Part shown: positions 47,330 to 56,140 of the stretch, piece by piece
Layout: every line of letters begins with the position of its first letter
How positions within the stretch are numbered: the stretch's first letter is position 1
From: Stenotrophomonas maltophilia
GTDB lineage: Bacteria; Pseudomonadota; Gammaproteobacteria; Xanthomonadales; Xanthomonadaceae
Direction of reading: 5' to 3'
DNA: 64,000 nucleotides
Assembly: GCF_002799155.1 (NCBI RefSeq)
Contig: NZ_NERD01000002.1
Span: 1,426,001 to 1,490,000 of the forward strand
Position numbers and translations under genes: made by a program
Notes under the pieces: model-generated
The model's input: only the letters and a program-made list of their open reading frames with translations
Told to the model about the DNA's origin: nothing
Database searches by the model: none

Positions 47330-48757
47330 TTACTTCGTGCGCAGGCGGCTGTGCCTGAACCCGTAGCAGAAATAGATCACGAAGCCGACGAACGTCCACA
47401 CACCCATCAGCATCCAGTTGTGCAGCGTCATCGCCGACAGCAGCGCCAGGCAGCTCAGCACGCCCAGGCCGCAGATCAGCCACGCCATCGGCATGCGGAA
47501 CGGACGCGGCAGGTCCGGCTGGGTGCGGCGCAGGATCAGCACGCCCGCGCACACCGCCGCGAACGCGATCAGCGTGCCCATCGAGGTCAGCTCGCCCAGG
47601 ATGTCCAGCGGGAACAGCGCCGCCAGCAGCGCGATGCCGATGCCGGTGATCACGGTGTTGATGTGCGGGGTGCGGTACTTCGGGTGGATCCTGGTGAACA
47701 CCGGCGGCAGCAGGCCGTCGCGCCCCATGATCATGAAGATGCGCGGCTGGCCGATGATCATCACCAGCACCACCGAAGACAAGCCGACCAGCGCGCCGAC
47801 CTCGACCACCCAGCGCAGCCAGTCCAGCTGCGGATGCGCCGCCACGGCAGTCACCACCGGCTCGTCGGTGCCCAGCAGCTGGAACGGCACCAGGCCGGTC
47901 ATCACTGCAGCCATTGCGATATACAGCACGGTGCAGATCACCAGCGACAGCATCATGCCGATCGGCATGTCACGCTGCGGGTTCTTCGATTCCTGCGCGG
48001 CCACCGACACCGCCTCGAAGCCGATGTAGGCGAAGAACACCATCGCCGCGCCACGCAGCACGCCTTCCATGCCGTACTTGCCCGGGCCCTCATTGGCCGG
48101 GATGAACGGGGTCCAGTTGCTGGTGTCCACGTATTTCCAGCCGACCACGATGACCAGTACGATCAGGCCGGTCTTCAGCACGACCATCGCCATGTTCATG
48201 GCAGAGGATTTGCTGATGCCGACGTAGCACAGCCAGGTCAGCAGCAGTACCAGCGCAGCGGCCGGCAGGTTGGCGATCGCACCGGTCGGGCGCAGCTGCG
48301 CGTCGAGTGGCGCGCTGACCAGCGTCGCCGGTAGATGGATGTCGAACTGGCTGAGCAGGCTGAGGAAATAGCCGGTCCAGCTGACCGCCACGGCGGATGC
48401 GGAGACGCCGTATTCCAGCACCAGCATCCAGCCGATGAACCAGGCCGAGAGCTCGCCGAAGGTGGCATAGGTATAGGTGTAGGCGCTGCCGGAGACCGGC
48501 ACCATCGAGGCGAACTCGGCGTAGGCCAGCGCGCAGAAGGCGCAGCAGACCGCCGCCAGCACGAACGACAGCATGATGGCCGGGCCGGCGTGGTTGGCGG
48601 CGGCCTGGCCGGTGATGACGAAAATGCCGCCGCCGATCACCGCGCCGATGCCGAGGGCGGTCAGCCCCCAGGGGCCGAGGTGGCGGCGCAGGCTCAGGCC
48701 GTTGGCGTCTTCATGGGCGGCATGCGGGTGCTTGGTGGCCCACAGTTGCTTGAACAT
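47330..48757 (-). CDS. APC-family amino acid permease
   Basis: A 475-residue inner-membrane transporter with about 12 helices. It has the APC signature GIGAVIGGGIFVITGQAAANHAG in helix 1, FCALAYAEFASMVPVSGSAYTYTYATFGEL, and FFAYIGFEAVSVAAQESKNPQRDMPIG. It looks like the cationic amino acid transporter (CAT/YfnA) group. It is a paralogue of the next gene on the same strand; the pair are 82 bases apart. Substrate unknown. Confidence 0.88.
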   Translation of the reverse strand: MFKQLWATKHPHAAHEDANGLSLRRHLGPWGLTALGIGAVIGGGIFVITGQAAANHAGPAIMLSFVLAAVCCAFCALAYAEFASMVPVSGSAYTYTYATFGELSAWFIGWMLVLEYGVSASAVAVSWTGYFLSLLSQFDIHLPATLVSAPLDAQLRPTGAIANLPAAALVLLLTWLCYVGISKSSAMNMAMVVLKTGLIVLVIVVGWKYVDTSNWTPFIPANEGPGKYGMEGVLRGAAMVFFAYIGFEAVSVAAQESKNPQRDMPIGMMLSLVICTVLYIAMAAVMTGLVPFQLLGTDEPVVTAVAAHPQLDWLRWVVEVGALVGLSSVVLVMIIGQPRIFMIMGRDGLLPPVFTRIHPKYRTPHINTVITGIGIALLAALFPLDILGELTSMGTLIAFAAVCAGVLILRRTQPDLPRPFRMPMAWLICGLGVLSCLALLSAMTLHNWMLMGVWTFVGFVIYFCYGFRHSRLRTK

Positions 48758-48807
48758 GTGTGGTGGTCTTGTCGAAGCGCGCCGCTATGGGCGCGCGGGG
48801 AAAACGG

Positions 48808-48832
48808 ACGGGCCGGCGCGAGGCCGGCCCGT
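48808..48832 (-). terminator. terminator of the upstream permease gene
   Basis: ACGGGCCGGC (48808-48817) and GCCGGCCCGT (48823-48832) form a perfect 10-bp stem; on the minus strand CCGTTTTCC follows. Confidence 0.7.
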
Positions 48833-48839
48833 AGGCGGA

Positions 48840-50315
48840 TCAGGGCGACTTGGCCAGCTTGCTGTTGCGGATGCCGTAGCCCAGGTAGATCAGCAGGCCG
48901 AGCAGCGTCCAGCCGACGAACAGGTGCCAGTGCACCACGAATGCCTGCCAGAACAGGAACAGGCAGGTGGCCGCGCCCAGTGGGCAGATGATCCAGACCA
49001 TCGGCACGCGGAACGGGCGATGCAGGCCAGGCTTGGAATAGCGCAGCACCAGCACGCCGATGCAGACCGTGGCGAAGGCCAGCAGGGTGCCCATCGAGAC
49101 CAGTTCGCCCAGCACGTTCAGCGGCACCAGGCCGGCCAGCGCGGCGGCGATCACGCCGACAACGATCGTGGCGACATACGGGGTGCGGAAGCGGGCGTGG
49201 ACCTTGCCAAAGAACTTCGGCAGCAGGCCGTCGCGGGAAATGGTGTAGGCGATGCGGGTCTGGCCCATCATCATCACCAGCACCACCGAGGACAGGCCGG
49301 CGATGGCACCAATCTCCACGAACGTCTTCAGCCAGGACAGGGTCGGGTAGGGCTCCAGCGCAGTGGCCACCGGCTTGTCGGTGCCCAGCAGGTGGTACGG
49401 CATCATGCCGGTCAGCACGGCACAGACGATGATGTAGACGAGGGTGCACACAGCCAGCGAGCCGAGCAGGCCGATCGGCATGTTGCGCTGTGGGTCCTTG
49501 GTCTCGCCGGCGGCGGTGGAGACCGCATCGAAGCCGATGTAGGCGAAGAACACGATGGTGGCCGCGCGGAACACGCCGCTCCAGCCGAACTCACCCGGCA
49601 CGCCGGTGTTGTCCGGGATGAACGGCTGCCAGTTGGTCGGGTCGATGTGGGCCGCGCCGATACCGATGAACAGGCAGATGACGGTGACCTTGATCGCCAC
49701 GATGATCGCGTTGACGAACGCCGACTGGGTCACGCCCACGTACAGCAGGCCCGATACCGCCGCCACGATCAGTACCGCCGGCAGGTTGAACAGCTTGCCC
49801 GAGGCGGTGAACTCGCTGCCGGTCCAGGCGATGGGAGCGGCACTGAGCGCATCCGGGAACGGCATGTGCAGGGTGGTGGTGATGAAGCTGATCAGATAGG
49901 CCGACCAGCCCACGGCGACCGAGGCCGAGGCGAACAGGTACTCCAGCACCAGGCACCAGCCGATGAACCAGGCCATGCCCTCGCCGAGGGTGGCGTAGGA
50001 GTAGGAATAGGCACTGCCTGAAACCGGCATCATCGCCGCGAACTCGGCATAGCACAGGCCCGCGAGGGCGCAGGCGAAGCCGGCGATCACGAACGACAGC
50101 ATGACGGCCGGTCCGGCATGGTTGGCCGCGGCCTGGCCGGTCAGCACGAAGATGCCTGCGCCGATCACCGCACCCACGCCAAGCAGGATGAGGTGTTTAG
50201 CCGTGAGGGTCCGTTTCAACGTGGCTTCGCCGTCCAGGCTGCCTTCGATGGGTTCGCCAGCATCGACGTGCCCGGCCGGTTCAACCGGCTTGACCCTCAA
50301 CAGAGCTTTCAGCAT
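48840..50315 (-). CDS. APC-family amino acid permease (paralogue)
   Basis: A 491-residue paralogue of the preceding permease with a longer hydrophilic N-terminus (about 40 residues). Shared motifs include GVGAVIGAGIFVLTGQAAANHAG, YAEFAAMMPVSGSAYSYSYATLGEG and FFAYIGFDAVSTAAGETKDPQRNMPIG. ATG 50315 has AGGAAG seven bases upstream. It is also of the CAT type. The tandem pair probably arose by duplication. Confidence 0.88.
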   Translation of the reverse strand: MLKALLRVKPVEPAGHVDAGEPIEGSLDGEATLKRTLTAKHLILLGVGAVIGAGIFVLTGQAAANHAGPAVMLSFVIAGFACALAGLCYAEFAAMMPVSGSAYSYSYATLGEGMAWFIGWCLVLEYLFASASVAVGWSAYLISFITTTLHMPFPDALSAAPIAWTGSEFTASGKLFNLPAVLIVAAVSGLLYVGVTQSAFVNAIIVAIKVTVICLFIGIGAAHIDPTNWQPFIPDNTGVPGEFGWSGVFRAATIVFFAYIGFDAVSTAAGETKDPQRNMPIGLLGSLAVCTLVYIIVCAVLTGMMPYHLLGTDKPVATALEPYPTLSWLKTFVEIGAIAGLSSVVLVMMMGQTRIAYTISRDGLLPKFFGKVHARFRTPYVATIVVGVIAAALAGLVPLNVLGELVSMGTLLAFATVCIGVLVLRYSKPGLHRPFRVPMVWIICPLGAATCLFLFWQAFVVHWHLFVGWTLLGLLIYLGYGIRNSKLAKSP

Positions 50316-50493
50316 GCAGTACTTCCTAGTGATCGGATTGGGTGGGCCGCCGATACGTTGCCGGCAACCCTGGAATGGTGAAGGCCGCGCGAACGGCCCG
50401 CTGTACCTTAGCCAAAGCTGAAGCCAACGCACAAGCGCAATCGCAACAATGAACGGCGATAATGAGCAGTATTTTTCCAGACCGCCCCCATTC

Positions 50494-51063
50494 ATGCGCC
50501 AGACCGCCGAAACCCTTGCCGTGCTTGATGATCGCCTGCGTGGCCTGCTGCGGGACTATGCCCGCCGCGAACCTGCCCACGACGCACTGGCTGCCGAATT
50601 CGGCACATTGTTGGATGCTCCGGAAGATCCGTTCCGCCGCGAACGACTGGCCGGCCACTTCACCGCCAGCTGCTGGCTGGTCAGCGCCGATGGCCAGCGC
50701 CTGCTGCTGACCCATCACCGCAAGCTGCAGCGCTGGCTGCAGCTGGGCGGCCACGCCGACGGCGACCGGGACCTGGCCCAGGTGGCGCTGAAGGAGGCCG
50801 AAGAAGAATCGGGGCTGAGCGGCCTGGTGTTGGAAGATCCGGCCATCTTCGATCTGGACAAGCACTGGATTCCGGAGCGCAAGGACGTGCCGGGGCACTG
50901 GCACTACGACGTGCGTTTCGTGATCCGCGCGCTGGGCGGCGAGGACTTCGTGCTGAGCGAGGAGTCACTCGACCTGGCCTGGCGGCCGGTGACCGAGGTC
51001 GCGGCCGATCCGGAATCTGACGAATCCATGCAGCGCATGGCCCGTCGCTGGCTGGCACGTTGA
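50494..51063 (+). CDS. NUDIX hydrolase
   Basis: A 189-residue product. Residues ~60-180 form a NUDIX domain with the box GGHADGDRDLAQVALKEAEE (Lys in place of the usual Arg before the first Glu of the EEE core). Such proteins hydrolyse nucleoside diphosphates linked to another moiety; the substrate is not predictable. An in-frame ATG at 50449 would add 15 residues; no good ribosome site distinguishes the two. It is followed directly by a long palindrome shared with the end of GH2. Confidence 0.8.
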   Translation: MRQTAETLAVLDDRLRGLLRDYARREPAHDALAAEFGTLLDAPEDPFRRERLAGHFTASCWLVSADGQRLLLTHHRKLQRWLQLGGHADGDRDLAQVALKEAEEESGLSGLVLEDPAIFDLDKHWIPERKDVPGHWHYDVRFVIRALGGEDFVLSEESLDLAWRPVTEVAADPESDESMQRMARRWLAR

Positions 51064-51066
51064 GGG

Positions 51067-51140
51067 AAAAGGGGACGGAGGGGATTAAGTCGTTTATGCC
51101 GCATGTGCCGCAAACGACTTAATCCCCTCCGTCCCCTTTT
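51067..51140. repeat. long palindromic repeat, copy 2, probable two-way terminator
   Basis: 51067-51095 (AAAAGGGGACGGAGGGGATT, then AAGTCGTTT) and 51112-51140 are exact reverse complements: a 29-bp stem with a 16-base loop, nearly identical to 44570-44648. It lies between the convergent NUDIX gene and serA and gives each strand a U-run. Confidence 0.85.
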
Positions 51141-51141
51141 T

Positions 51142-52383
51142 TCAGTACAGGATGCGCGTGCGCAGCGTGCCCGGAATTGCGGCCAGCTCGTCGCGCACCG
51201 CAGCAGCCTGTTCCTCGCTCGCGGTGATGTCGATCACCACGTAGCCCACCTTCGGGTCGGTGCGCAGGAACTGACCGTCGATGTTGACGTTGTGGCGCGA
51301 GAAGATCTCGTTGACCTTGGACAGCACGCCCGGCACGTTCTGGTGGATGTGCAGCAGGCGCAGGCTGTCGGCATGCTCGGGCAGGGTCACTTCCGGGAAG
51401 TTGACCGCCGACAGGGTGCTGCCGTTGTCGCTGTAGCGCACCAGCTTGGCCGCCACTTCCACGCCGATGTTGTCCTGCGCTTCCAGCGTGCTGCCGCCGA
51501 CGTGCGGGGTCAGGATCACGTTGTCGTGGCGGGTCAGTGGCGATTCGAAGATATCGCCGTTGCCCTTCGGCTCGACCGGGAACACGTCCAGCGCGGCGCC
51601 ACCGACGTGGCCGCTGGCCAGGGCCGCGTCCAGTGCATCGATGTCGACCACGGTGCCGCGCGCGGCATTGATCAGGTGCGCGCCCTTGCGCATCTTCGCC
51701 AGCTCGGTGCTGCCGATCATCCACTGCGTGGACGGGGTTTCCGGCACGTGCAGGGTGACGATGTCGGCGCGCGCCAGCAGGTCGTCCAGGCTGGCCGCTG
51801 CACGGGCATTGCCGAGTGCCAGCTTGGTTTCCACGTCGTGGAAGATCACCTGCATGCCCAGCGATTCGGCCAGCACGCCGACCTGGGTGCCGATGTGGCC
51901 GTAACCTATGATGCCCAGCGTCTTGCCGCGCACTTCATGGCTGCCGCTGGCCGACTTGGACCAGCCGCCGCGATGGCATTCGGCGTTTTTCTGCGGGATG
52001 CCACGGGTCAGCATGATCGCCTCGGCGATCACCAGTTCGGCCACGCTGCGGGTGTTGGAGTAGGGCGCGTTGAACACCGGAATGCCGGCCAGTTCGGCCG
52101 CGTCCAGGTCGACCTGGTTGGTGCCGATGCAGAAGCAGCCCACCGCAATCAGGCGCTTGGCCTCGGCCAGCACTTCGGCACTGAGCTGGGTGCGCGAGCG
52201 GATGCCGACGATGTGCGCCTCGGCGATGCGCGCCTTCAGTTCGTCCTCGGGCAGCGCCTTGGTGTGCGCTTCGATCTGGCTGTAGCCAGCGGCGCTGAAC
52301 ACCTCCACGGCGGTCTGGCTGACCCCCTCCAGCAACAGCACGCGGATATCCTGCTTCGGGAACGAGGTCTTCTTCGGCGACAT
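51142..52383 (-). CDS. serA: D-3-phosphoglycerate dehydrogenase
   Basis: A 413-residue enzyme that starts serine synthesis by oxidising 3-phosphoglycerate. It contains IRSRTQLSAEVL, the NAD fold GKTLGIIGYGHIGTQVGVLAESLGM, NAARGTVVDIDAL, the catalytic Glu/His region DVFPVEP and TPHVGGST, and a C-terminal ACT domain (LHIHQNVPGVLSKVNEIFS, about 338-413), like E. coli SerA. Start ATG 52383. It is divergent from a D-2-hydroxyglutarate-dehydrogenase-like gene, a pairing that fits removal of the D-2-hydroxyglutarate that SerA makes as a side product. Confidence 0.95.
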   Translation of the reverse strand: MSPKKTSFPKQDIRVLLLEGVSQTAVEVFSAAGYSQIEAHTKALPEDELKARIAEAHIVGIRSRTQLSAEVLAEAKRLIAVGCFCIGTNQVDLDAAELAGIPVFNAPYSNTRSVAELVIAEAIMLTRGIPQKNAECHRGGWSKSASGSHEVRGKTLGIIGYGHIGTQVGVLAESLGMQVIFHDVETKLALGNARAAASLDDLLARADIVTLHVPETPSTQWMIGSTELAKMRKGAHLINAARGTVVDIDALDAALASGHVGGAALDVFPVEPKGNGDIFESPLTRHDNVILTPHVGGSTLEAQDNIGVEVAAKLVRYSDNGSTLSAVNFPEVTLPEHADSLRLLHIHQNVPGVLSKVNEIFSRHNVNIDGQFLRTDPKVGYVVIDITASEEQAAAVRDELAAIPGTLRTRILY

Positions 52384-52552
52384 GGGGCAGCACGGCCAGT
52401 GGGACAGGGGCTGACCACTATGCCAGATCATGCCGCCCATGGTGCAGTGCGCAATTGGTTGCATCCGTAGCTAACTGCACGGCTGCGGGACTGGACGCTG
52501 GCGCGCGCCACTGGCACGCTTGCCCGTTCTTCACGCACCGCGCTGGACCGTC

Positions 52553-53941
52553 ATGACCGATTCCCGCATTGCCTCGCTGCAGCAGGCCTGTCCCGGCCTG
52601 AAGCTGAAGACCGAGCCGGCCGACCTGGAGCATTACGGGCGCGACTGGACCCGGCGCTGGATGCCGGCGCCACTGGCGATCGCACTGCCGGCCACGGTCG
52701 AAGAAGTGCAGGCGGTGATGCGCTGGAGCACGGAAGAGGGCGTGGCCGTGGTGCCGTCCGGTGGCCGCACCGGCCTTTCGGGTGGCGCAGTGGCCGCCAA
52801 CGGCGAGCTGGTGCTCAGCCTGGAACGGATGAACAAGGCGCTGGCCTACGACGCGGTCGATCGCACCCTGGTGGTGCAGGCCGGCATGCCGCTGGAAGCC
52901 GTGCACAACGCCGCGCTGGAGCACGGCCTGATCTACCCCGTGGATTTCGCCGCGCGCGGGTCCTGCACGATCGGCGGCAACATCGCCACCAATGCCGGCG
53001 GCATCCGTGTGATCCGCTACGGCAACACCCGCGAGTGGATCGCGGGATTGAAGGTGGTCACTGCCGACGGCCAGCTGCTGGAACTCAACAAGGGCCTGAT
53101 CAAGAACTCCAGCGGCTATGACTTCCGCCAGCTGCTGATCGGTTCGGAAGGCACGCTGGGCGTGATCGTCGAGGCGACGGTGAAGCTGACCGATCCGCCG
53201 CCGGCCAGCAATGTGATGCTGCTGGCCGTGCCCAGCTTTGAAGTTCTGATGCAGGTGTTCGCCGCGTTCCGCGCGCGCCTGCAGTTGCAGGCCTTCGAGT
53301 TCTTCACCGACCGGGCGCTGGAGCACGTGCTGGCGCATGGCGCGCAGGCGCCGTTCGACGAAGTCCATCCGTACTACGTGGTCACCGAGTTCGCGGCCAA
53401 CGACGAGGCGCAGGAAGCTGCGGCGATGGCGGCCTTCGAGGACTGCATGGGCAACGGCTGGGTCAGCGACGGCGTGATCAGCGCCAGCGATGCCCAGGCG
53501 GCCCAGCTGTGGCGCCTGCGCGAAGGCATCACCGAGTCGCTGGCACGCTACAAGCCCTACAAGAACGACGTCTCGGTGCGGATCTCGGCGATGCCGGCGT
53601 TCCTGGCCGAGGCGCAGGCGTTGATCGGGCAGGCCTACCCGCACTTCGACGTGGTCTGGTTCGGCCATATCGGCGACGGCAACCTGCACATCAACGTGCT
53701 CAAGCCCGATGAAACCAGCGATGCCGATTTCGTGGCGCAGTGCGAGCACGTGACCAAGCTGCTGGCGCAGGTGCTGGTGCGCTGCGATGGCAGCATCTCG
53801 GCCGAGCATGGCATCGGCCTGGTCAAGAAAGGCTACCTGGACAGCACCCGCGGCCCGGCCGAGATCGACCTGATGAAGGCGGTCAAACGCGCGTTCGATC
53901 CCCAAGCGCGGCTGAATCCCGGCAAGCTGTTCGACGTCTGA
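52553..53941 (+). CDS. FAD-linked oxidase, probable D-2-hydroxyglutarate dehydrogenase
   Basis: A 462-residue PCMH-type flavoprotein: FAD-binding segments PSGGRTGLSGGAVAANGEL, GSCTIGGNIATNAGGIRVIRYGNTREW and LLIGSEGTLGVI, then the C-terminal metal-binding GHIGDGNLHINV and EHGIGLVKKGY. The family includes GlcD, D-lactate dehydrogenase and D-2-hydroxyglutarate dehydrogenase. Divergent placement next to serA favours the last, which in pseudomonads re-oxidises the 2-hydroxyglutarate made by SerA and drives serine synthesis. ATG 52553; 169 bases separate it from serA. Confidence 0.85.
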   Translation: MTDSRIASLQQACPGLKLKTEPADLEHYGRDWTRRWMPAPLAIALPATVEEVQAVMRWSTEEGVAVVPSGGRTGLSGGAVAANGELVLSLERMNKALAYDAVDRTLVVQAGMPLEAVHNAALEHGLIYPVDFAARGSCTIGGNIATNAGGIRVIRYGNTREWIAGLKVVTADGQLLELNKGLIKNSSGYDFRQLLIGSEGTLGVIVEATVKLTDPPPASNVMLLAVPSFEVLMQVFAAFRARLQLQAFEFFTDRALEHVLAHGAQAPFDEVHPYYVVTEFAANDEAQEAAAMAAFEDCMGNGWVSDGVISASDAQAAQLWRLREGITESLARYKPYKNDVSVRISAMPAFLAEAQALIGQAYPHFDVVWFGHIGDGNLHINVLKPDETSDADFVAQCEHVTKLLAQVLVRCDGSISAEHGIGLVKKGYLDSTRGPAEIDLMKAVKRAFDPQARLNPGKLFDV

Positions 53942-54003
53942 ACCGGGCAAATCCTTCACGTACCCGTTACGCTCCACGCACCTTCACAACCGGCTTCGAA
54001 CCG

Positions 54004-54303
54004 ATGACCCGTCCGCTCCTGCTGCTTGCCCTGCTGTCCCTGCCGCTGGCCGGCTTCGCTTCCAGTTTTGCTGGCACCTCGGCCGGCTCGGCCACCGGTG
54101 CGTCCTCCGGTTCCTCGGGCAGCAGCTCGGGTGATGACAAGGTGGTGCTGGCTGCGCGCGACGATGCCGCCGCATTCGTCGCCAGCGACGGCCAGATCCG
54201 GGGTGCGCGCCTGCAGGCGGCGCTGGTCCACCTGCGCGAACAGAGCGTCGCCGCGCAGCAGCAGAGCGACCTGGAACTGGCCCGCGCGCTGCTGGCCCGT
54301 TGA
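54004..54303 (+). CDS. DUF2388 family secreted protein
   Basis: A 99-residue protein with a signal peptide (about 1-19), a Ser/Gly/Ala-rich spacer (20-43) and the conserved block DDKVVLAARDDAAAFVASDG and IRGARLQAALVHLRE typical of DUF2388 proteins of Pseudomonas and xanthomonads. Function unknown. ATG 54004; the open frame upstream overlaps the previous gene and is not used. It and the large DUF4105 gene after it are on the same strand, 40 bases apart, with a GTAG repeat in between. Confidence 0.82.
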   Translation: MTRPLLLLALLSLPLAGFASSFAGTSAGSATGASSGSSGSSSGDDKVVLAARDDAAAFVASDGQIRGARLQAALVHLREQSVAAQQQSDLELARALLAR

Positions 54304-54315
54304 TCCCGCCTCCGG

Positions 54316-54338
54316 GTAGTGCCGGCCGCTGGCCGGCA
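54316..54338. repeat. SMAG-type GTAG palindrome
   Basis: GTAG followed by TGCCGGCC, GCT, GGCCGGCA: a perfect 8-bp stem, the intact form of the copy at 8689-8707. It ends six bases before the ATG of the next gene, so it would lie in that gene's ribosome-binding region. Confidence 0.85.
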
Positions 54339-54343
54339 ACGCC

Positions 54344-56140
54344 ATGACATCTGCACCCAACGCAGCCAGGCATGGCCTGGCCCTACTGCTGGTGGCTCCG
54401 GCCGTACACGCCAGCGGAGACCTGCGCCTGGATCCAGCAGGGCTGAGCCCTGCACAGCAACAGCTCGCCAGCCAGACCCTGGCCGACGTGCAGTCATTGC
54501 TGCCGGAGGGCCTGCTGCGTGCCTTGCCGGCCCAGGTGCAGGTGCACTGGAGTGATGAGCTTCCCGCCGCGGTGCATGGCCGCGCTTTTGCTGGCCGCAT
54601 CACGTTGCGCCGCAACCTGCTGGATGACGGCATGCCCGGCAGCCGCCGCGCGCGCCGCAGCGCGCTGGTGCATGAACTGACCCACGTCGCCGACCGTGGC
54701 GGTGCGAACTGGTCGCGCAGTGCGCGCTGGCGCGATCTGGCCGGATGGCAGCGCAAGCCATGGCATCTCGGTCGCGGCGACAATGACTTCCATGACCGCA
54801 GCCCGGATGTCTATGAGCTGACGAACCCCGCCGAGTACCTGGCAGTGAACGCCGAGCATTTCGTGCTCGACGGCGAGTTCGCCTGCCGGCGCCCCGCATT
54901 GGCGCAGTGGTACCAGGCCCATTTCGGAACACCGCCGTCGCTGCCACAGCCGCAGTGCTCAACGACGCTGCCCTTGCTGCAGGCCGAATCGGAGGAGGGC
55001 GCTGCATCGCTGCTGCAGCTCGACCCGGCGCGCGTCTACGCGGTGGACTACCTGTTCGCCGAAGGCAGTGCGCAGCCGATGAGCCGCTGGGGCCACAGCA
55101 TGCTGCGGCTGGTGGTCTGCCGGCCGGGCCGCGCGCTTGGGCCGGACTGCCGCCTGGACCTGGAATATCACCGCGTGCTGTCGTTCCGCGCGTTCGTTGG
55201 TGACGTTCAGATTTCCAACTGGCGGGGGCTCACCGGTGGCTATCCGTCGCGGCTGTTCGTGCTGCCACTGCAGCAGGTGGTGGACGAGTACACCAAGGTC
55301 GAGCTGCGCGGGCTGCAGTCGCTGCCGTTGCAGCTGGAGCGCAGCGAAATTGCCAGCCTGCTCGAGCGCACCGCACAGGTGCATTGGAGCTATGACGGGC
55401 GCTACTACTTTGTCAGCAACAACTGCGCGGTGGAAACGGCCAAGCTGCTGCAGGCCGGGGTGCCGCGCCTGGGCCAGGGCGGATTGGCCCAGTTGAGTCC
55501 GCGCGGGCTGAAGCGTCGGCTGTCCCGACTGCATGTGCTCGACGAGCAGGTGCTGGCTGACCGCGATTCAGCACAGGCGCAGGGCTATTACTTCGCCTCG
55601 GCGCGCGACCACTACCAGCAGTTGTTCGGCGTGGCCGCGGCCCAGCTGGCGTTGCCTGCGCGCGATGTGCGCGGCTGGTTGGCGCTGCCTGCGCAGCGAC
55701 GGGCACCGTGGCTGCTGAAGGGCGACCTGCGTGCCAGCGCCGGCCTGCTGCTGCTGGAACAGGCCGCGCAGCGGCGCGCCGAACTGCGTGCGCGCGATGT
55801 GCTCAAGCGGCAGCTGCTGGGCGCACCGGACAGTACTGAGACCCGCAGCCTGCGAGGACTGCTGGAGCAGAGCGGGCAATGGCTGCGCCCTGGAACGCTG
55901 CTGCAGGAGGGCGGCTACGGGTTGCCGCTGGGTGACGAGCAGGCGCTGTTGTCCCGGGCCGTGGCCACTGGCAGTGCGCGGGCGGTCCCGGCGTGGCAGG
56001 CGCTGCGCGTGCAGCTGCGCCTACAGCTGCCGAACCGGCAGCGCGAGGAAATGGATGCGATCGACGCCAATCTGGATGCACTCGGTGCACACCTGCGCGA
56101 GCAGGCCGCAGCACCGCCTACTGGCGCGGCAGCTCGATGA
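54344..56140 (+). CDS. DUF4105 / Lnb N-terminal-like periplasmic protein with an HELTH motif
   Basis: A 598-residue protein with a signal-like N-terminus (about 1-23). Residues ~25-200 hold ALVHELTHVADR (H-E-L-T-H) and NPAEYLAVNAEHFVLD, arranged like a zincin-type metallopeptidase. Residues ~225-420 resemble the DUF4105/Lnb N-terminal module, with SRWGHSMLRLVVC and YFVSNNCAVETAKLL carrying the His and Cys of a papain/NlpC-like fold. The C-terminal third is helical and Leu/Arg-rich. It may be a lipoprotein- or peptidoglycan-acting hydrolase; no function is proven. Its ATG is six bases after a GTAG palindrome and lacks a normal ribosome site. It is convergent with the sensor kinase gene. Confidence 0.8.
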   Translation: MTSAPNAARHGLALLLVAPAVHASGDLRLDPAGLSPAQQQLASQTLADVQSLLPEGLLRALPAQVQVHWSDELPAAVHGRAFAGRITLRRNLLDDGMPGSRRARRSALVHELTHVADRGGANWSRSARWRDLAGWQRKPWHLGRGDNDFHDRSPDVYELTNPAEYLAVNAEHFVLDGEFACRRPALAQWYQAHFGTPPSLPQPQCSTTLPLLQAESEEGAASLLQLDPARVYAVDYLFAEGSAQPMSRWGHSMLRLVVCRPGRALGPDCRLDLEYHRVLSFRAFVGDVQISNWRGLTGGYPSRLFVLPLQQVVDEYTKVELRGLQSLPLQLERSEIASLLERTAQVHWSYDGRYYFVSNNCAVETAKLLQAGVPRLGQGGLAQLSPRGLKRRLSRLHVLDEQVLADRDSAQAQGYYFASARDHYQQLFGVAAAQLALPARDVRGWLALPAQRRAPWLLKGDLRASAGLLLLEQAAQRRAELRARDVLKRQLLGAPDSTETRSLRGLLEQSGQWLRPGTLLQEGGYGLPLGDEQALLSRAVATGSARAVPAWQALRVQLRLQLPNRQREEMDAIDANLDALGAHLREQAAAPPTGAAAR

